Shown here: positions 1-5,553 of the stretch, piece after piece | Position numbering within the stretch: position 1 is the stretch's first letter | How the letters are laid out: each line of letters starts with the position of its first letter | Assembly (NCBI GenBank): GCA_028692205.1 | Contig: JAQUXV010000115.1 | Coordinates: 1-7,924 of the forward strand | Reading direction: 5' to 3' | Length of the DNA stretch: 7,924 nt | DNA from: Eubacteriales bacterium | GTDB taxonomy: Bacteria > Bacillota_A > Clostridia > Christensenellales > Aristaeellaceae | Made by a program: the position numbers and the translations under genes | The notes under the pieces: generated by a model | Database searches by the model: none | Seen by the model: only the letters and a program-made list of their open reading frames with translations | Told to the model about the DNA's origin: nothing

Positions 1-99
1 AAAGCCTTCCGCGGTCGCCGTGCGATCGGTAACCGGTTTTTCCGTAACATCCACCATGCGCGCCCGACGCTCGTCGTTGAAGTGCGTTAGTTCGGCCAT
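1..99 (-). CDS. moaC: Cyclic pyranopterin monophosphate synthase MoaC, N-terminal fragment (cut by window edge)
   Basis: Only the first 33 codons are present, and the gene runs off the left edge. The reading begins [18 protein letters not shown] and continues with [13 protein letters not shown], the typical N-terminus of MoaC (family form: L-T-H-F, then A-R-M-V-D-V, then K-x-x-T-x-R-x-A). MoaC converts the 3',8-cyclo-GTP made by MoaA into cyclic pyranopterin monophosphate, the second half of the first step of molybdenum cofactor synthesis. The ATG is one base past the moaA stop codon, and its ribosome binding site GGAGGA (104-109) is formed by the last two glycine codons of moaA, so the two genes are very likely translationally coupled. 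The catalytic residues of the family lie further downstream, outside the window, so integrity cannot be judged. Confidence 0.93.
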   Translation of the reverse strand, partial: MAELTHFNDERRARMVDVTEKPVTDRTATAEGF

Positions 100-100
100 G

Positions 101-1039
101 TTATCCTCCGATCTGGTTCATGCGGCGGCACGTTTCCGTTCCTGTGTCATTCAGGTGGTGCGTCGGCGGCTTTTCGCCGATGCCTTCCGCAATACGCGCC
201 TGCAGCGCAGCGCCGCTCAGGGCTCGCAAATCCAATTCCGTCCCGGAATGCAGGCAGGGCTTCAGCATCCCGTCCGCCGTAACACGTATCCGGTTGCACG
301 CGCCGCAAAATGCGTGGCTCATGGGGCGAATCAAGCCCACGGTCCCCATAGCGCCCGGCAGGCGGTACCGGCGTGCTACGCCCTCGTCGGTAATCGGCAT
401 CAGTTCCGGGCAAGCCTGTAAAACCGCATCATCGCTGATAAACCGCTCTTTCGGCCAGTTTACACATTCGCCCATCGGCATCAGTTCGATAAAGCGCACT
501 TCCAACGGCAATGTTTTCGTCAGCGCGACAAAATCGGGGATTTCCACATCGTTTACCCCGCCAATCAACACACAGTTGATTTTAACGCGCTCAAAGCCCG
601 CCTCCAGCGCCGCGTGCAAACCGTCGAGCGCGTTTTGCAGGGTGCCTTTGCGGGTGATTTCCGCGTAGCGTTTTGGGTTCAGTGAATCCAGCGAAATGTT
701 TACCCGGCTCACCCCGGCGTTTTTTAGCGGAACGGCAAGTTCCTTCAGCCGAGTAGCGTTGGTGGTAATGCACAGTGTTCGAATTCCGTCAATTTTGCCG
801 ATGCGTTCACAAATTTCCACAATATCCGGTCTCAGCAGCGGCTCGCCGCCGGTGAGGCGTATTTTATTGATTCCACATTGGGCAGCTGCGTTTGCGATTT
901 CAACGATTTTATCGATAGGAAGCGATGTTACACACGTCGCTGTTCCGTTTTCCGGCATGCAGTACCCACAGCGCAGATCGCACGCATCGGTTACCGCCAG
1001 ACGCATCATACGCACCTCGCGTCCGCAGGAATCCAGCAT
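101..1039 (-). CDS. moaA: GTP 3',8-cyclase MoaA (radical SAM, molybdenum cofactor biosynthesis)
   Basis: MoaA is a radical SAM enzyme that rearranges GTP to 3',8-cyclo-7,8-dihydro-GTP, the first committed step of molybdopterin synthesis. Counting from ATG 1039 (312 aa), the radical SAM cluster motif C-x3-C-x2-C is at C20/C24/C27, the SAM-binding GGEP at 64-67, and the second iron-sulfur motif C-x2-C-x13-C at C245/C248/C262, with the GTP-contacting R-I-R at 250-252. The protein ends in the invariant Gly-Gly tail needed for catalysis. Length is slightly below the usual 320-340 aa but nothing essential is missing. I chose ATG 1039 because M-L-D-S-x-G-R is the usual family start and GGAAGTGA lies upstream. 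An in-frame GTG at 1051 would add four residues. The gene is preceded by a 189-bp non-coding spacer after mog and followed immediately by moaC. Confidence 0.96.
   Translation of the reverse strand: MLDSCGREVRMMRLAVTDACDLRCGYCMPENGTATCVTSLPIDKIVEIANAAAQCGINKIRLTGGEPLLRPDIVEICERIGKIDGIRTLCITTNATRLKELAVPLKNAGVSRVNISLDSLNPKRYAEITRKGTLQNALDGLHAALEAGFERVKINCVLIGGVNDVEIPDFVALTKTLPLEVRFIELMPMGECVNWPKERFISDDAVLQACPELMPITDEGVARRYRLPGAMGTVGLIRPMSHAFCGACNRIRVTADGMLKPCLHSGTELDLRALSGAALQARIAEGIGEKPPTHHLNDTGTETCRRMNQIGG
104..109 (-). promoter_or_regulatory. Ribosome binding site of moaC, embedded in the end of moaA
   Basis: On the minus strand GGAGGA is followed by TAAC and the moaC ATG. The six bases are also the last two glycine codons of moaA, so the essential Gly-Gly tail of MoaA encodes the Shine-Dalgarno of the next gene. 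Spacing from GGAGG to ATG is 5 bases. Confidence 0.8.
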
Positions 1040-1228
1040 GAAAACATTCACTTCCCGTCAATGCCGTATACGACGGCCTGCAATTAAAAATAGCCATGCG
1101 GCTGTCGGCTCTTTCGCTTTGCCGCTTTTCACCTCAAAGCGACTCGGCTTGGGAGAGCACGTTTTACGCCCGCGCCGTGATTGCCGATTGAAATCCGGTC
1201 AACCGTTACAGCTCTGTTATTTTGCAGG
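1040..1228 (-). promoter_or_regulatory. Structured spacer between mog and moaA; candidate cis-regulatory leader of moaA
   Basis: This 189-bp gap holds no plausible gene. Read on the minus strand it has several inverted repeats: an 8-bp perfect stem (1135-1142 with 1114-1121), a short AGCC/GGCT stem (1100-1103 with 1092-1095) followed by ATTTTT, GCGGC at 1122-1126 complementary to GCCGC at 1098-1102, and a GCCGT/ACGGC hairpin just before the ribosome binding site (1073-1077 with 1063-1067). Bases CCGTC (1072-1076) can instead pair with GACGG (1055-1059), which overlaps the ribosome binding site region, so two exclusive foldings are possible. Structured leaders before moaA are known in other bacteria (Moco RNA motif), but I could not match that consensus from memory, so the assignment is only a suggestion. 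No convincing -35/-10 pair was seen here. Confidence 0.45.
1114..1142 (-). repeat. 8-bp perfect inverted repeat (RNA hairpin) in the moaA leader
   Basis: The arms TCGCTTTG (1135-1142, minus strand) and CAAAGCGA (1114-1121) are exact reverse complements with a 13-base loop. The hairpin lies about 75 bases before the moaA start and is followed about 20 bases later by a short stem and a T run. It is the strongest single helix in the mog-moaA spacer. Function unknown. Confidence 0.6.
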
Positions 1229-1744
1229 TTAGCGCGGTTTTCCGGCTGTTATTTCCGTCTGTGCTGCGCAGTCCGCCGGGCCGCCGCGCAGCATCAGCAG
1301 CCCATGCTCCAGCGAACCGATCACCGCGGCAAGGTTCTCCTTCGCCGCTTTGGGGCTTCCCGGCAAATTCACAATCAGGGTTCTGCCGCGAATACCCGCT
1401 GCCGCCCGGGACAGCATCGCCCGCGGGGTAATCTTCATCGAAGCGGCGCGCATAGCCTCCGGTATACCGTCGGCGCGGCGCTCGCACACCGCAAGCGTCG
1501 CTTCCGGCGTAACGTCTCTGGGTGAAAATCCGGTTCCGCCCGTAGTAACGACCAGCGCGAAATCTTCCTCCGCCAGCCGAACAAGCGTCTCTTCAATCCG
1601 TTCACGCTCATCCGGCACAATAACGGTTTTTTGTACGTCAAAACCGGCGTCCTTCAGCATGGCGGCTACACCGGGGCCTGCGGTATCCTCACGCTCGCCC
1701 GCGTAGGCGCGATCGCTCACGGTGACCACCGCCGCTGTAAACAC
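1229..1744 (-). CDS. mog: MogA/MoaB-family molybdopterin adenylyltransferase
   Basis: Proteins of this family activate molybdopterin by adenylylation (MPT + ATP to MPT-AMP), preparing it for metal insertion by MoeA. From GTG 1744 the product has 171 aa, the normal family size. It starts with a beta-strand A-A-V-V-T-V-S-D-R (residues 3-11), carries the molybdopterin-binding TTGGTG at 67-72 followed by the conserved S-P-R-D-V-T-P-E-A-T, and has L-P-G-S-P-K near residues 127-132. The start is set by GGAGGAG (1750-1756) five bases upstream; it lies in the last codons of modC and runs up to its stop. In-frame ATGs at 1798 and 1768 would add 18 or 8 residues lying inside modC, without a comparable binding site. 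The family does not separate MogA from MoaB by sequence alone, so the symbol is provisional. The gene sits between modC and the long spacer before moaA. Confidence 0.9.
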   Translation of the reverse strand: MFTAAVVTVSDRAYAGEREDTAGPGVAAMLKDAGFDVQKTVIVPDERERIEETLVRLAEEDFALVVTTGGTGFSPRDVTPEATLAVCERRADGIPEAMRAASMKITPRAMLSRAAAGIRGRTLIVNLPGSPKAAKENLAAVIGSLEHGLLMLRGGPADCAAQTEITAGKPR

Positions 1745-1746
1745 GT

Positions 1747-2769
1747 TTACTCCTCCGGGCTCAGCCATATGATTTTCTGTTGTGGAACGCACAGCCATTT
1801 CACGTCGCCCTCCGCCAGTTTTTCATCCGCCTTGGCGCGAATCAGGCAGTCCGGCCTTTCCAGCGGAGCCGCAATTGTCTCCTGGTCCGTTGAACGTACA
1901 ATTCGACAGTAAACGGCAATTTCCTCTTGCTGATCCGCAAAGCGCACATCCTCCGCGCGGAACGCGGCCGCCACAGCGCTTAGATGATCGCAGGGCACCA
2001 CCATGTCCCAGTCCGCAATATCCGCAACGCCGTTTGCGCTGACCGTTACATCCACAACGTTTTCAAATCCCGCCAGTTTTGCGGCGCTGCCGGTTTCCGG
2101 GTTATGGAACCATTCCCCCACGGCTACCGCCTTCCGGGCGCTGCCTTTGCGCATCACGCACACCCTGTCGCACAACCGGCGTGTTTCTTCCCGGTTATGG
2201 GTTACATACAATACGGTGCCATCGAAGGTGGAAAGCGTCGCTGCCAGCTCCTGCTCCAATTGCCAACGCAAATGAGAATCCAGCGCGGCGAAAGGCTCGT
2301 CCAACAGCAGGAGCTTCGGCTTACGGGCCAGGCAGCGTGCCAACGCAACGCGCTGCTGCTGTCCGCCTGAAAGTTGGCTGGGCAAACGGTCTTCCAAACC
2401 GGTAATCCGAAATTGTTCCATCAGCATGTTCGCCTCCTCATCCCATTGTTTTTTGGGCGTTTCGTGCCTCAGCCCGCAAAACAGGTTCTGTTTCACCGTC
2501 ATGTTGGGGAAAAGCGCATAGTTTTGAAACAGCAGGCCAACGCCCCGCTCCTGCGGCGGCACGAAGATGTGTTGATCGCTGTCGAACCACACCTGCCCAT
2601 CTACCACAATTCTTCCGCGATCGGGTTTCTCCACGCCTGCCAGGCATTTCAGCGTCATTGTTTTGCCCGCGCCCGACGCGCCCAGCAGCGCAAGGGTTTC
2701 GTTGCCCGCGCGCAGGTTCGCTTTCAGGCAGAACCCAGTAAACCGCTTTTCAATACTCGCTTCCAGCAC
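1747..2769 (-). CDS. modC: Molybdate ABC transporter ATP-binding protein ModC
   Basis: This is the ATPase that powers molybdate import with ModB. From GTG 2769 it has 340 aa. Motifs in order: Walker A GASGAGKT (30-37), Q-loop glutamine at 82, ABC signature LSGGQ (133-137), Walker B LLLLDEP (153-159), D-loop A-L-D, and the switch histidine at 191 in V-T-H-N. The last 100 or so residues form a C-terminal extension in the position of the regulatory TOBE (Mop-like) domain of ModC; its sequence is divergent and includes two internal cysteines. The GTG start is preferred because GGGGAGG (2778-2784) lies eight bases upstream and the product then starts M-L-E-A-S-I-E-K, typical for ModC. A TTG at 2793 would add eight residues. 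The gene overlaps the end of modB by 20 bases. Specificity for molybdate is inferred from the neighbouring modA, modB and cofactor genes. Confidence 0.94.
   Translation of the reverse strand: MLEASIEKRFTGFCLKANLRAGNETLALLGASGAGKTMTLKCLAGVEKPDRGRIVVDGQVWFDSDQHIFVPPQERGVGLLFQNYALFPNMTVKQNLFCGLRHETPKKQWDEEANMLMEQFRITGLEDRLPSQLSGGQQQRVALARCLARKPKLLLLDEPFAALDSHLRWQLEQELAATLSTFDGTVLYVTHNREETRRLCDRVCVMRKGSARKAVAVGEWFHNPETGSAAKLAGFENVVDVTVSANGVADIADWDMVVPCDHLSAVAAAFRAEDVRFADQQEEIAVYCRIVRSTDQETIAAPLERPDCLIRAKADEKLAEGDVKWLCVPQQKIIWLSPEE
1750..1756 (-). promoter_or_regulatory. Ribosome binding site deciding the GTG start of mog
   Basis: GGAGGAG on the minus strand, followed by TAAAC and GTG 1744. The second half is the last codon of modC (GAG), with the first T of the stop right after it. 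Its strength and spacing favour the GTG over two upstream ATGs and imply coupling of mog translation to modC. Confidence 0.75.
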
Positions 2770-3430
2770 GGCGAATGCCTCCCCGCTTTTCAAGCATGTT
2801 CACGGCGATTAAAACCACCATTGAAATTGCCAGATCAATGATTACCCAACGATAAGCCAACGCGTCGTTTCCTTCACGCCATAACTGATAAACGGTCGTC
2901 GCCACCGTGGCCGTACGCCCGGGAATATACCCTGTCACCATGGAAGTCGCGCCGTATTCACCCAGCGCCCGCGCAAAGGACAGCACCGTGCCCGCAAGCA
3001 ATCCGGCCTTGCAGTTGGGAATTTTGATGCGCCAGAAGATAAAACTCCGCGACAGTCCCATCGTCGCTGCGCACGCCTCCCATTCGGGGCTGAGCTGCTC
3101 AAACGAGCCGCGCGCGGTGCGATACATCAGCGGGAAAGCGACAATCGTTGTCGCAAATATGGCCGAATACCATGTCATCGTCAATTTCCAGCCAAAGGCG
3201 TTCATCGCGAGGATACCAAGCGGAGCCTTGGGGCTGATGGTTTTCAGCAGAAAAAAGCCAACGACCGTCGGTGGTAGTACCAGCGGTAGCGTAAGCACGC
3301 AGTCCAGCGCGCCTTTCAGCCATGTCGGCAGGCGTGTGATTCCGTTGGCCGCCCAGATCCCCAGCAGAAAAGTGAGCACCGTTGCAATCAGCGCGACCCT
3401 GAGCGAGTTGAGTAACGGAAACCAGTCCAT
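2750..3430 (-). CDS. modB: Molybdate ABC transporter permease ModB
   Basis: ModB is the membrane channel subunit of the molybdate importer. The product has 226 aa, normal for the family. Hydrophobic segments appear near residues 9-28, 43-65, 84-103, 142-156 and 194-212. The cytoplasmic coupling (EAA) loop that contacts ModC is seen at 118-138, E-A-x-A-A-x-x-G followed by I-x-I-P. The ModB-typical S-F-A-R-A-L-G-E-Y-G-A-T follows at 151-162, then G-Y-I-P-G-R-T. The ATG start has AAGGAGG (3441-3447) ten bases upstream. Its 3' end overlaps modC, so the two are probably made together. A 171-bp structured spacer separates it from modA upstream. Confidence 0.95.
   Translation of the reverse strand: MDWFPLLNSLRVALIATVLTFLLGIWAANGITRLPTWLKGALDCVLTLPLVLPPTVVGFFLLKTISPKAPLGILAMNAFGWKLTMTWYSAIFATTIVAFPLMYRTARGSFEQLSPEWEACAATMGLSRSFIFWRIKIPNCKAGLLAGTVLSFARALGEYGATSMVTGYIPGRTATVATTVYQLWREGNDALAYRWVIIDLAISMVVLIAVNMLEKRGGIRRAGSEY
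2778..2784 (-). promoter_or_regulatory. Ribosome binding site deciding the GTG start of modC
   Basis: GGGGAGG on the minus strand, eight bases before GTG 2769, located inside the last codons of modB. It places the modC start downstream of the alternative TTG at 2793. Confidence 0.7.
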
Positions 3431-3445
3431 CAGTCGTGAGCCTCC

Positions 3446-3455
3446 TTCGGCCGAA
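3446..3455. repeat. 10-bp perfect palindrome overlapping the modB ribosome binding site
   Basis: TTCGGCCGAA reads the same on both strands and its end overlaps the first two bases of the modB Shine-Dalgarno AAGGAGG. It could be a protein-binding site or a weak RNA hairpin near the binding site. With no second copy seen in the window, function is unknown and chance is possible. Confidence 0.4.
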
Positions 3456-3480
3456 AGACGAGTTGTAGCTCGCTTTTTTC

Positions 3481-3526
3481 CAGTTTACCCGACGTCCCCT
3501 TTGTGCCGGAAACGCCGGGTAAACTG
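3481..3526 (-). repeat. 11-bp perfect inverted repeat between modA and modB
   Basis: Arms CAGTTTACCCG (3481-3491) and CGGGTAAACTG (3516-3526) are exact reverse complements with a 24-base loop. Within the repeat a second, exclusive hairpin CCGG-AAACG-CCGG is possible (3506-3509 with 3515-3518). On the transcribed strand the repeat is followed by GGAAAAAAGCG, not by T residues, so it does not look like a factor-independent terminator. In many transporter operons a stem-loop after the binding-protein gene protects its mRNA and keeps it more abundant than the permease mRNA; that is a reasonable role here but it is inferred. Confidence 0.65.
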
Positions 3527-3601
3527 TTTATTTCATTAATTACATTGGGTTTTTCGTTGTCTTACACTTCAGTTTTCCGTATGTACGGCGGGATAGTCCA
3601 A

Positions 3602-4411
3602 TTAGCGTTCAGGCACCTGAAAGCCGATGTCCGTTAGCACTTTGGAAGCTTCGTCGCCCTTCAGATATTCCAAAAACGCCTTTGCCTCCGCTTCGTGCTT
3701 TGTGTTTTTCAGTACCGCGGCGGGATAGTTGACCGGTTTGTGGCTTCCCTCCGGCGCGGTCACAACCACCGTAATACCCGTGCCGGTCGCAGCATCGGAT
3801 ATATACACCACGCCGCAGTCCACGGCGGCGGTTTCCACCTGCGAAAGCACTTCCTTAACATTGGTGCCGAAGGTTATTTTGCCTTCGCTGTTCAGCTGAT
3901 CCCACAAGCCGAGGTATTCATACACATCCTGCGCATACTGGCCTACGGGCACATCGCTGTTGCCCAGCGCAATCAGGCTTACCTTATCGGTTGCGGCGTC
4001 CTCAAACGACGTAATTCCCTTATCGCTGCCCTCCGGAACAATCATCACTATGGTGTTGGTTAACAAGTCAAACCGCGTTCCCTGCATCACAAAATCCAGC
4101 CCATTCGGATTCTGCTCGGCGGCTACAGCGCTGTCCAACTGGTTCATTTGTTTTTGGCCTGCGGAAATAAACACGTCGGCTTCCGCGCCCTCTTCGATCT
4201 GCGTTTTCAGGGTGCCGCTGGAATCAAAATTGAAAATCAGCTTCACGCCCGGCGTTTCCGCCTCGTACATTGCTCCGATTTGGGTAAGCGCTTCCGTCAT
4301 GGAGGCTGCTCCGAACACAACCAGCTCAACGTTTTCCGCCGTCTCAGCCACTGCCGTGCAGCCAAGAAGCAGAAAAGAGATTGACAGAAGAACGGCCAGC
4401 AGTTTTTTCAT
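3602..4411 (-). CDS. modA: Molybdate ABC transporter substrate-binding lipoprotein ModA
   Basis: ModA captures molybdate (also tungstate in many homologues) outside the membrane and delivers it to ModBC. From ATG 4411 the product has 269 aa. It has a lipoprotein signal: M-K-K, a hydrophobic stretch, then L-L-G-C with the lipid-anchored cysteine at 18, as expected for a Gram-positive binding protein. Oxyanion-binding features of the family are visible: A-A-S-M with Ser37, D-S-S-G near 63-66, A-D-V-F-I-S-A near 78-84, G-N-S-D-V-P-V-G-Q near 150-158, and D-C-G-V-V-Y with Tyr203. The ATG is preferred over two in-frame TTG codons just upstream because AGGAGGG (4420-4426) is eight bases before it. 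That site overlaps the stop codon of the preceding MoeA-like gene. A long spacer follows before modB. Confidence 0.95.
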   Translation of the reverse strand: MKKLLAVLLSISFLLLGCTAVAETAENVELVVFGAASMTEALTQIGAMYEAETPGVKLIFNFDSSGTLKTQIEEGAEADVFISAGQKQMNQLDSAVAAEQNPNGLDFVMQGTRFDLLTNTIVMIVPEGSDKGITSFEDAATDKVSLIALGNSDVPVGQYAQDVYEYLGLWDQLNSEGKITFGTNVKEVLSQVETAAVDCGVVYISDAATGTGITVVVTAPEGSHKPVNYPAAVLKNTKHEAEAKAFLEYLKGDEASKVLTDIGFQVPER

Positions 4412-4419
4412 CAACAATA

Positions 4420-4426
4420 CCCTCCT
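4420..4426 (-). promoter_or_regulatory. Ribosome binding site of modA overlapping the upstream stop codon
   Basis: AGGAGGG on the minus strand starts within the TAG stop of the MoeA-like gene and lies eight bases before ATG 4411. It fixes the modA start and suggests coupling with the upstream gene. Confidence 0.75.
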
Positions 4427-5450
4427 ACGATTCTTTTCCGAAGCCGCAGTCAGGGTAGGTGCATACTTTGCAGTTCAGGCAAAGCCCACCGCAACCGAGT
4501 TTAACAATATCGCGTTTGGTAATCTCCACGCCTGCCGCCACGCGGGGCAACACCAGGTCGAACACGGTCGCTTTCGCATACATTACGCAACCCGGCAAAC
4601 CCAGCACCGACACGCCGTCGGCATAGTACCCCACCAGCAGCATGGCGCCGGGCAGCACAGGCGCGCCGTAGGTTACAATGCGCGCGCCGCTTTGCCGGAT
4701 TGCCGCAGGCGTGCAGTCGTCCGGATCCACACTCATGCCGCCTGTGCAGAGAATGAGATCGGCTTTCTGCCTGCGCATCTCCTCAATCGCCTCGCGAATA
4801 TGCTCCACCGCGTCGTCGGTGGTGATATGCCAGGCGTTTTGAATGCCGAACGCTTCCAGCTTTTTTTGTACGATCGGGGTAAACTTATCCTCGATGCGCT
4901 TGTGGAATACCTCGTTGCCGGTGGTTACAACGGCGGCTTTCAGCGGCTTGAAAGGGGTTAAGGTAAGCAGCGGTTTACCCGCACCGATCTCTTCCGCCTT
5001 TTCCAGTTGGCTCCTTGCGATGACCAGCGGGATAACGCGTGTGCCGCAAAGCTTGTCTCCCGCTTTAACGGCGGTGTTGGTGTGCCGTGTGGCGATCATA
5101 ATCTCGTCGAGACTGTTAATCGCCTCCAATCGCTCCGTATCGACGGTGAACAGGCCGTCCCGCGTGGCGGATAGCTCCAGTTTGCCTTCCCGGATCTCGC
5201 TTGCCTTCATCCATTCATTTTGGCATAACGCGCCGAGGCGCAGCGCCGCATCATTCTCGTGCAGGTGGTCGCCGTCCATTTCCCACACGAACAGGTGGTC
5301 TTTCCCCATGCTCAGCAACATTGGGATGTCCTCTTCCGTAACCACATGCCCTTTTCGAAACTGCGCGCCCTTCCATTCGCCCGGAATGATGCGCGTCAGG
5401 TCGTGGCAAAGCACATGGCCTACCGCGTGGACCGTCTCAATCTGCCGCAT
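4425..5450 (-). CDS. MoeA-like molybdopterin-binding protein with a cysteine-rich C-terminal tail
   Basis: 341 aa, the first gene of the molybdenum operon. The N-terminal part (about 1-60) resembles the beginning of MoeA: a V-G-H-V-L-x-x-D-L-T segment, F-R-K-G-H-V-V-T-E-E-D-I and a following V-W-E strand. Residues about 171-310 form a molybdopterin-binding domain like that of MogA/MoaB/MoeA, with V-V-T-T-G-N-E-V, C-T-G-G-M-S-V-D-P-D-D (235-245) and L-P-G-C-V-M (285-290), where MoeA and MogA usually have L-P-G-N/S-P. It is shorter than canonical MoeA (about 400 aa) and lacks clear counterparts of some MoeA domain motifs, so I do not call it moeA. The last 22 residues hold five cysteines, C320, C324, C327, C330 and C335, suggesting a metal or iron-sulfur site. 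Exact reaction unknown; a late step of cofactor maturation or delivery is likely from context. Start ATG has GGGGAGG eight bases upstream. Confidence 0.87.
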   Translation of the reverse strand: MRQIETVHAVGHVLCHDLTRIIPGEWKGAQFRKGHVVTEEDIPMLLSMGKDHLFVWEMDGDHLHENDAALRLGALCQNEWMKASEIREGKLELSATRDGLFTVDTERLEAINSLDEIMIATRHTNTAVKAGDKLCGTRVIPLVIARSQLEKAEEIGAGKPLLTLTPFKPLKAAVVTTGNEVFHKRIEDKFTPIVQKKLEAFGIQNAWHITTDDAVEHIREAIEEMRRQKADLILCTGGMSVDPDDCTPAAIRQSGARIVTYGAPVLPGAMLLVGYYADGVSVLGLPGCVMYAKATVFDLVLPRVAAGVEITKRDIVKLGCGGLCLNCKVCTYPDCGFGKES

Positions 5451-5458
5451 TGTTAACG

Positions 5459-5465
5459 CCTCCCC
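5459..5465 (-). promoter_or_regulatory. Ribosome binding site of the MoeA-like gene
   Basis: GGGGAGG on the minus strand, eight bases before ATG 5450. It is the only strong binding site in the 103-bp gap and confirms the start of the first gene of the molybdenum operon. Confidence 0.75.
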
Positions 5466-5486
5466 TGGTTCGGCTTCGGTAAAAAC

Positions 5487-5515
5487 AGTATACCATGATT
5501 CTCTGTTAAGGACAA
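5487..5515 (-). promoter_or_regulatory. Probable sigma-A promoter of the molybdenum operon
   Basis: On the minus strand TTGTCC (5510-5515) and TATACT (5487-5492) are separated by exactly 17 bases, and TGG directly before the -10 box makes it an extended -10. The -10 matches the consensus at 5 of 6 positions, the -35 at 4 of 6. Transcription would start near 5480, giving a leader of about 30 bases. A 5-bp inverted repeat AACAG/CTGTT (5484-5488 with 5502-5506) spans the -10 region and could be an operator, but it is short. No terminator is visible between the acyltransferase gene and this promoter, so read-through is also possible. Confidence 0.65.
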
Positions 5516-5553
5516 CGCAAGGCCCATATAATTCAGCATTAATCTTGTTCTAA

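Noticed and set aside
698..706. GTTTACCCG recurring at 698-706, 3483-3491, 4973-4981 and, reversed, at 3516-3524
   Set aside because: Two copies lie inside genes (moaA and the MoeA-like gene) in different reading frames with ordinary family residues, so they are probably chance; only the paired copies between modA and modB form a structure.
909..1097. Short minus-strand open frame with an ATG in the mog-moaA spacer
   Set aside because: It overlaps moaA in another frame, has no clear binding site, and resembles no known protein.
1086..1103. Factor-independent terminator before moaA (AGCC-GCAT-GGCT followed by ATTTTT)
   Set aside because: The stem is only four base pairs, too weak to call a terminator alone; kept only as part of the candidate leader.
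1052..1228. Separate promoter for moaA (TTGACC near 1196-1202)
   Set aside because: TTGACC is a fair -35, but no acceptable -10 lies 16-18 bases downstream.
3960..4961. Long open frame (333 codons) on the plus strand opposite modA and the MoeA-like gene
   Set aside because: It is antisense to two well-supported genes, matches no family I recognise, and has a composition expected of the reverse strand of GC-biased coding DNA.
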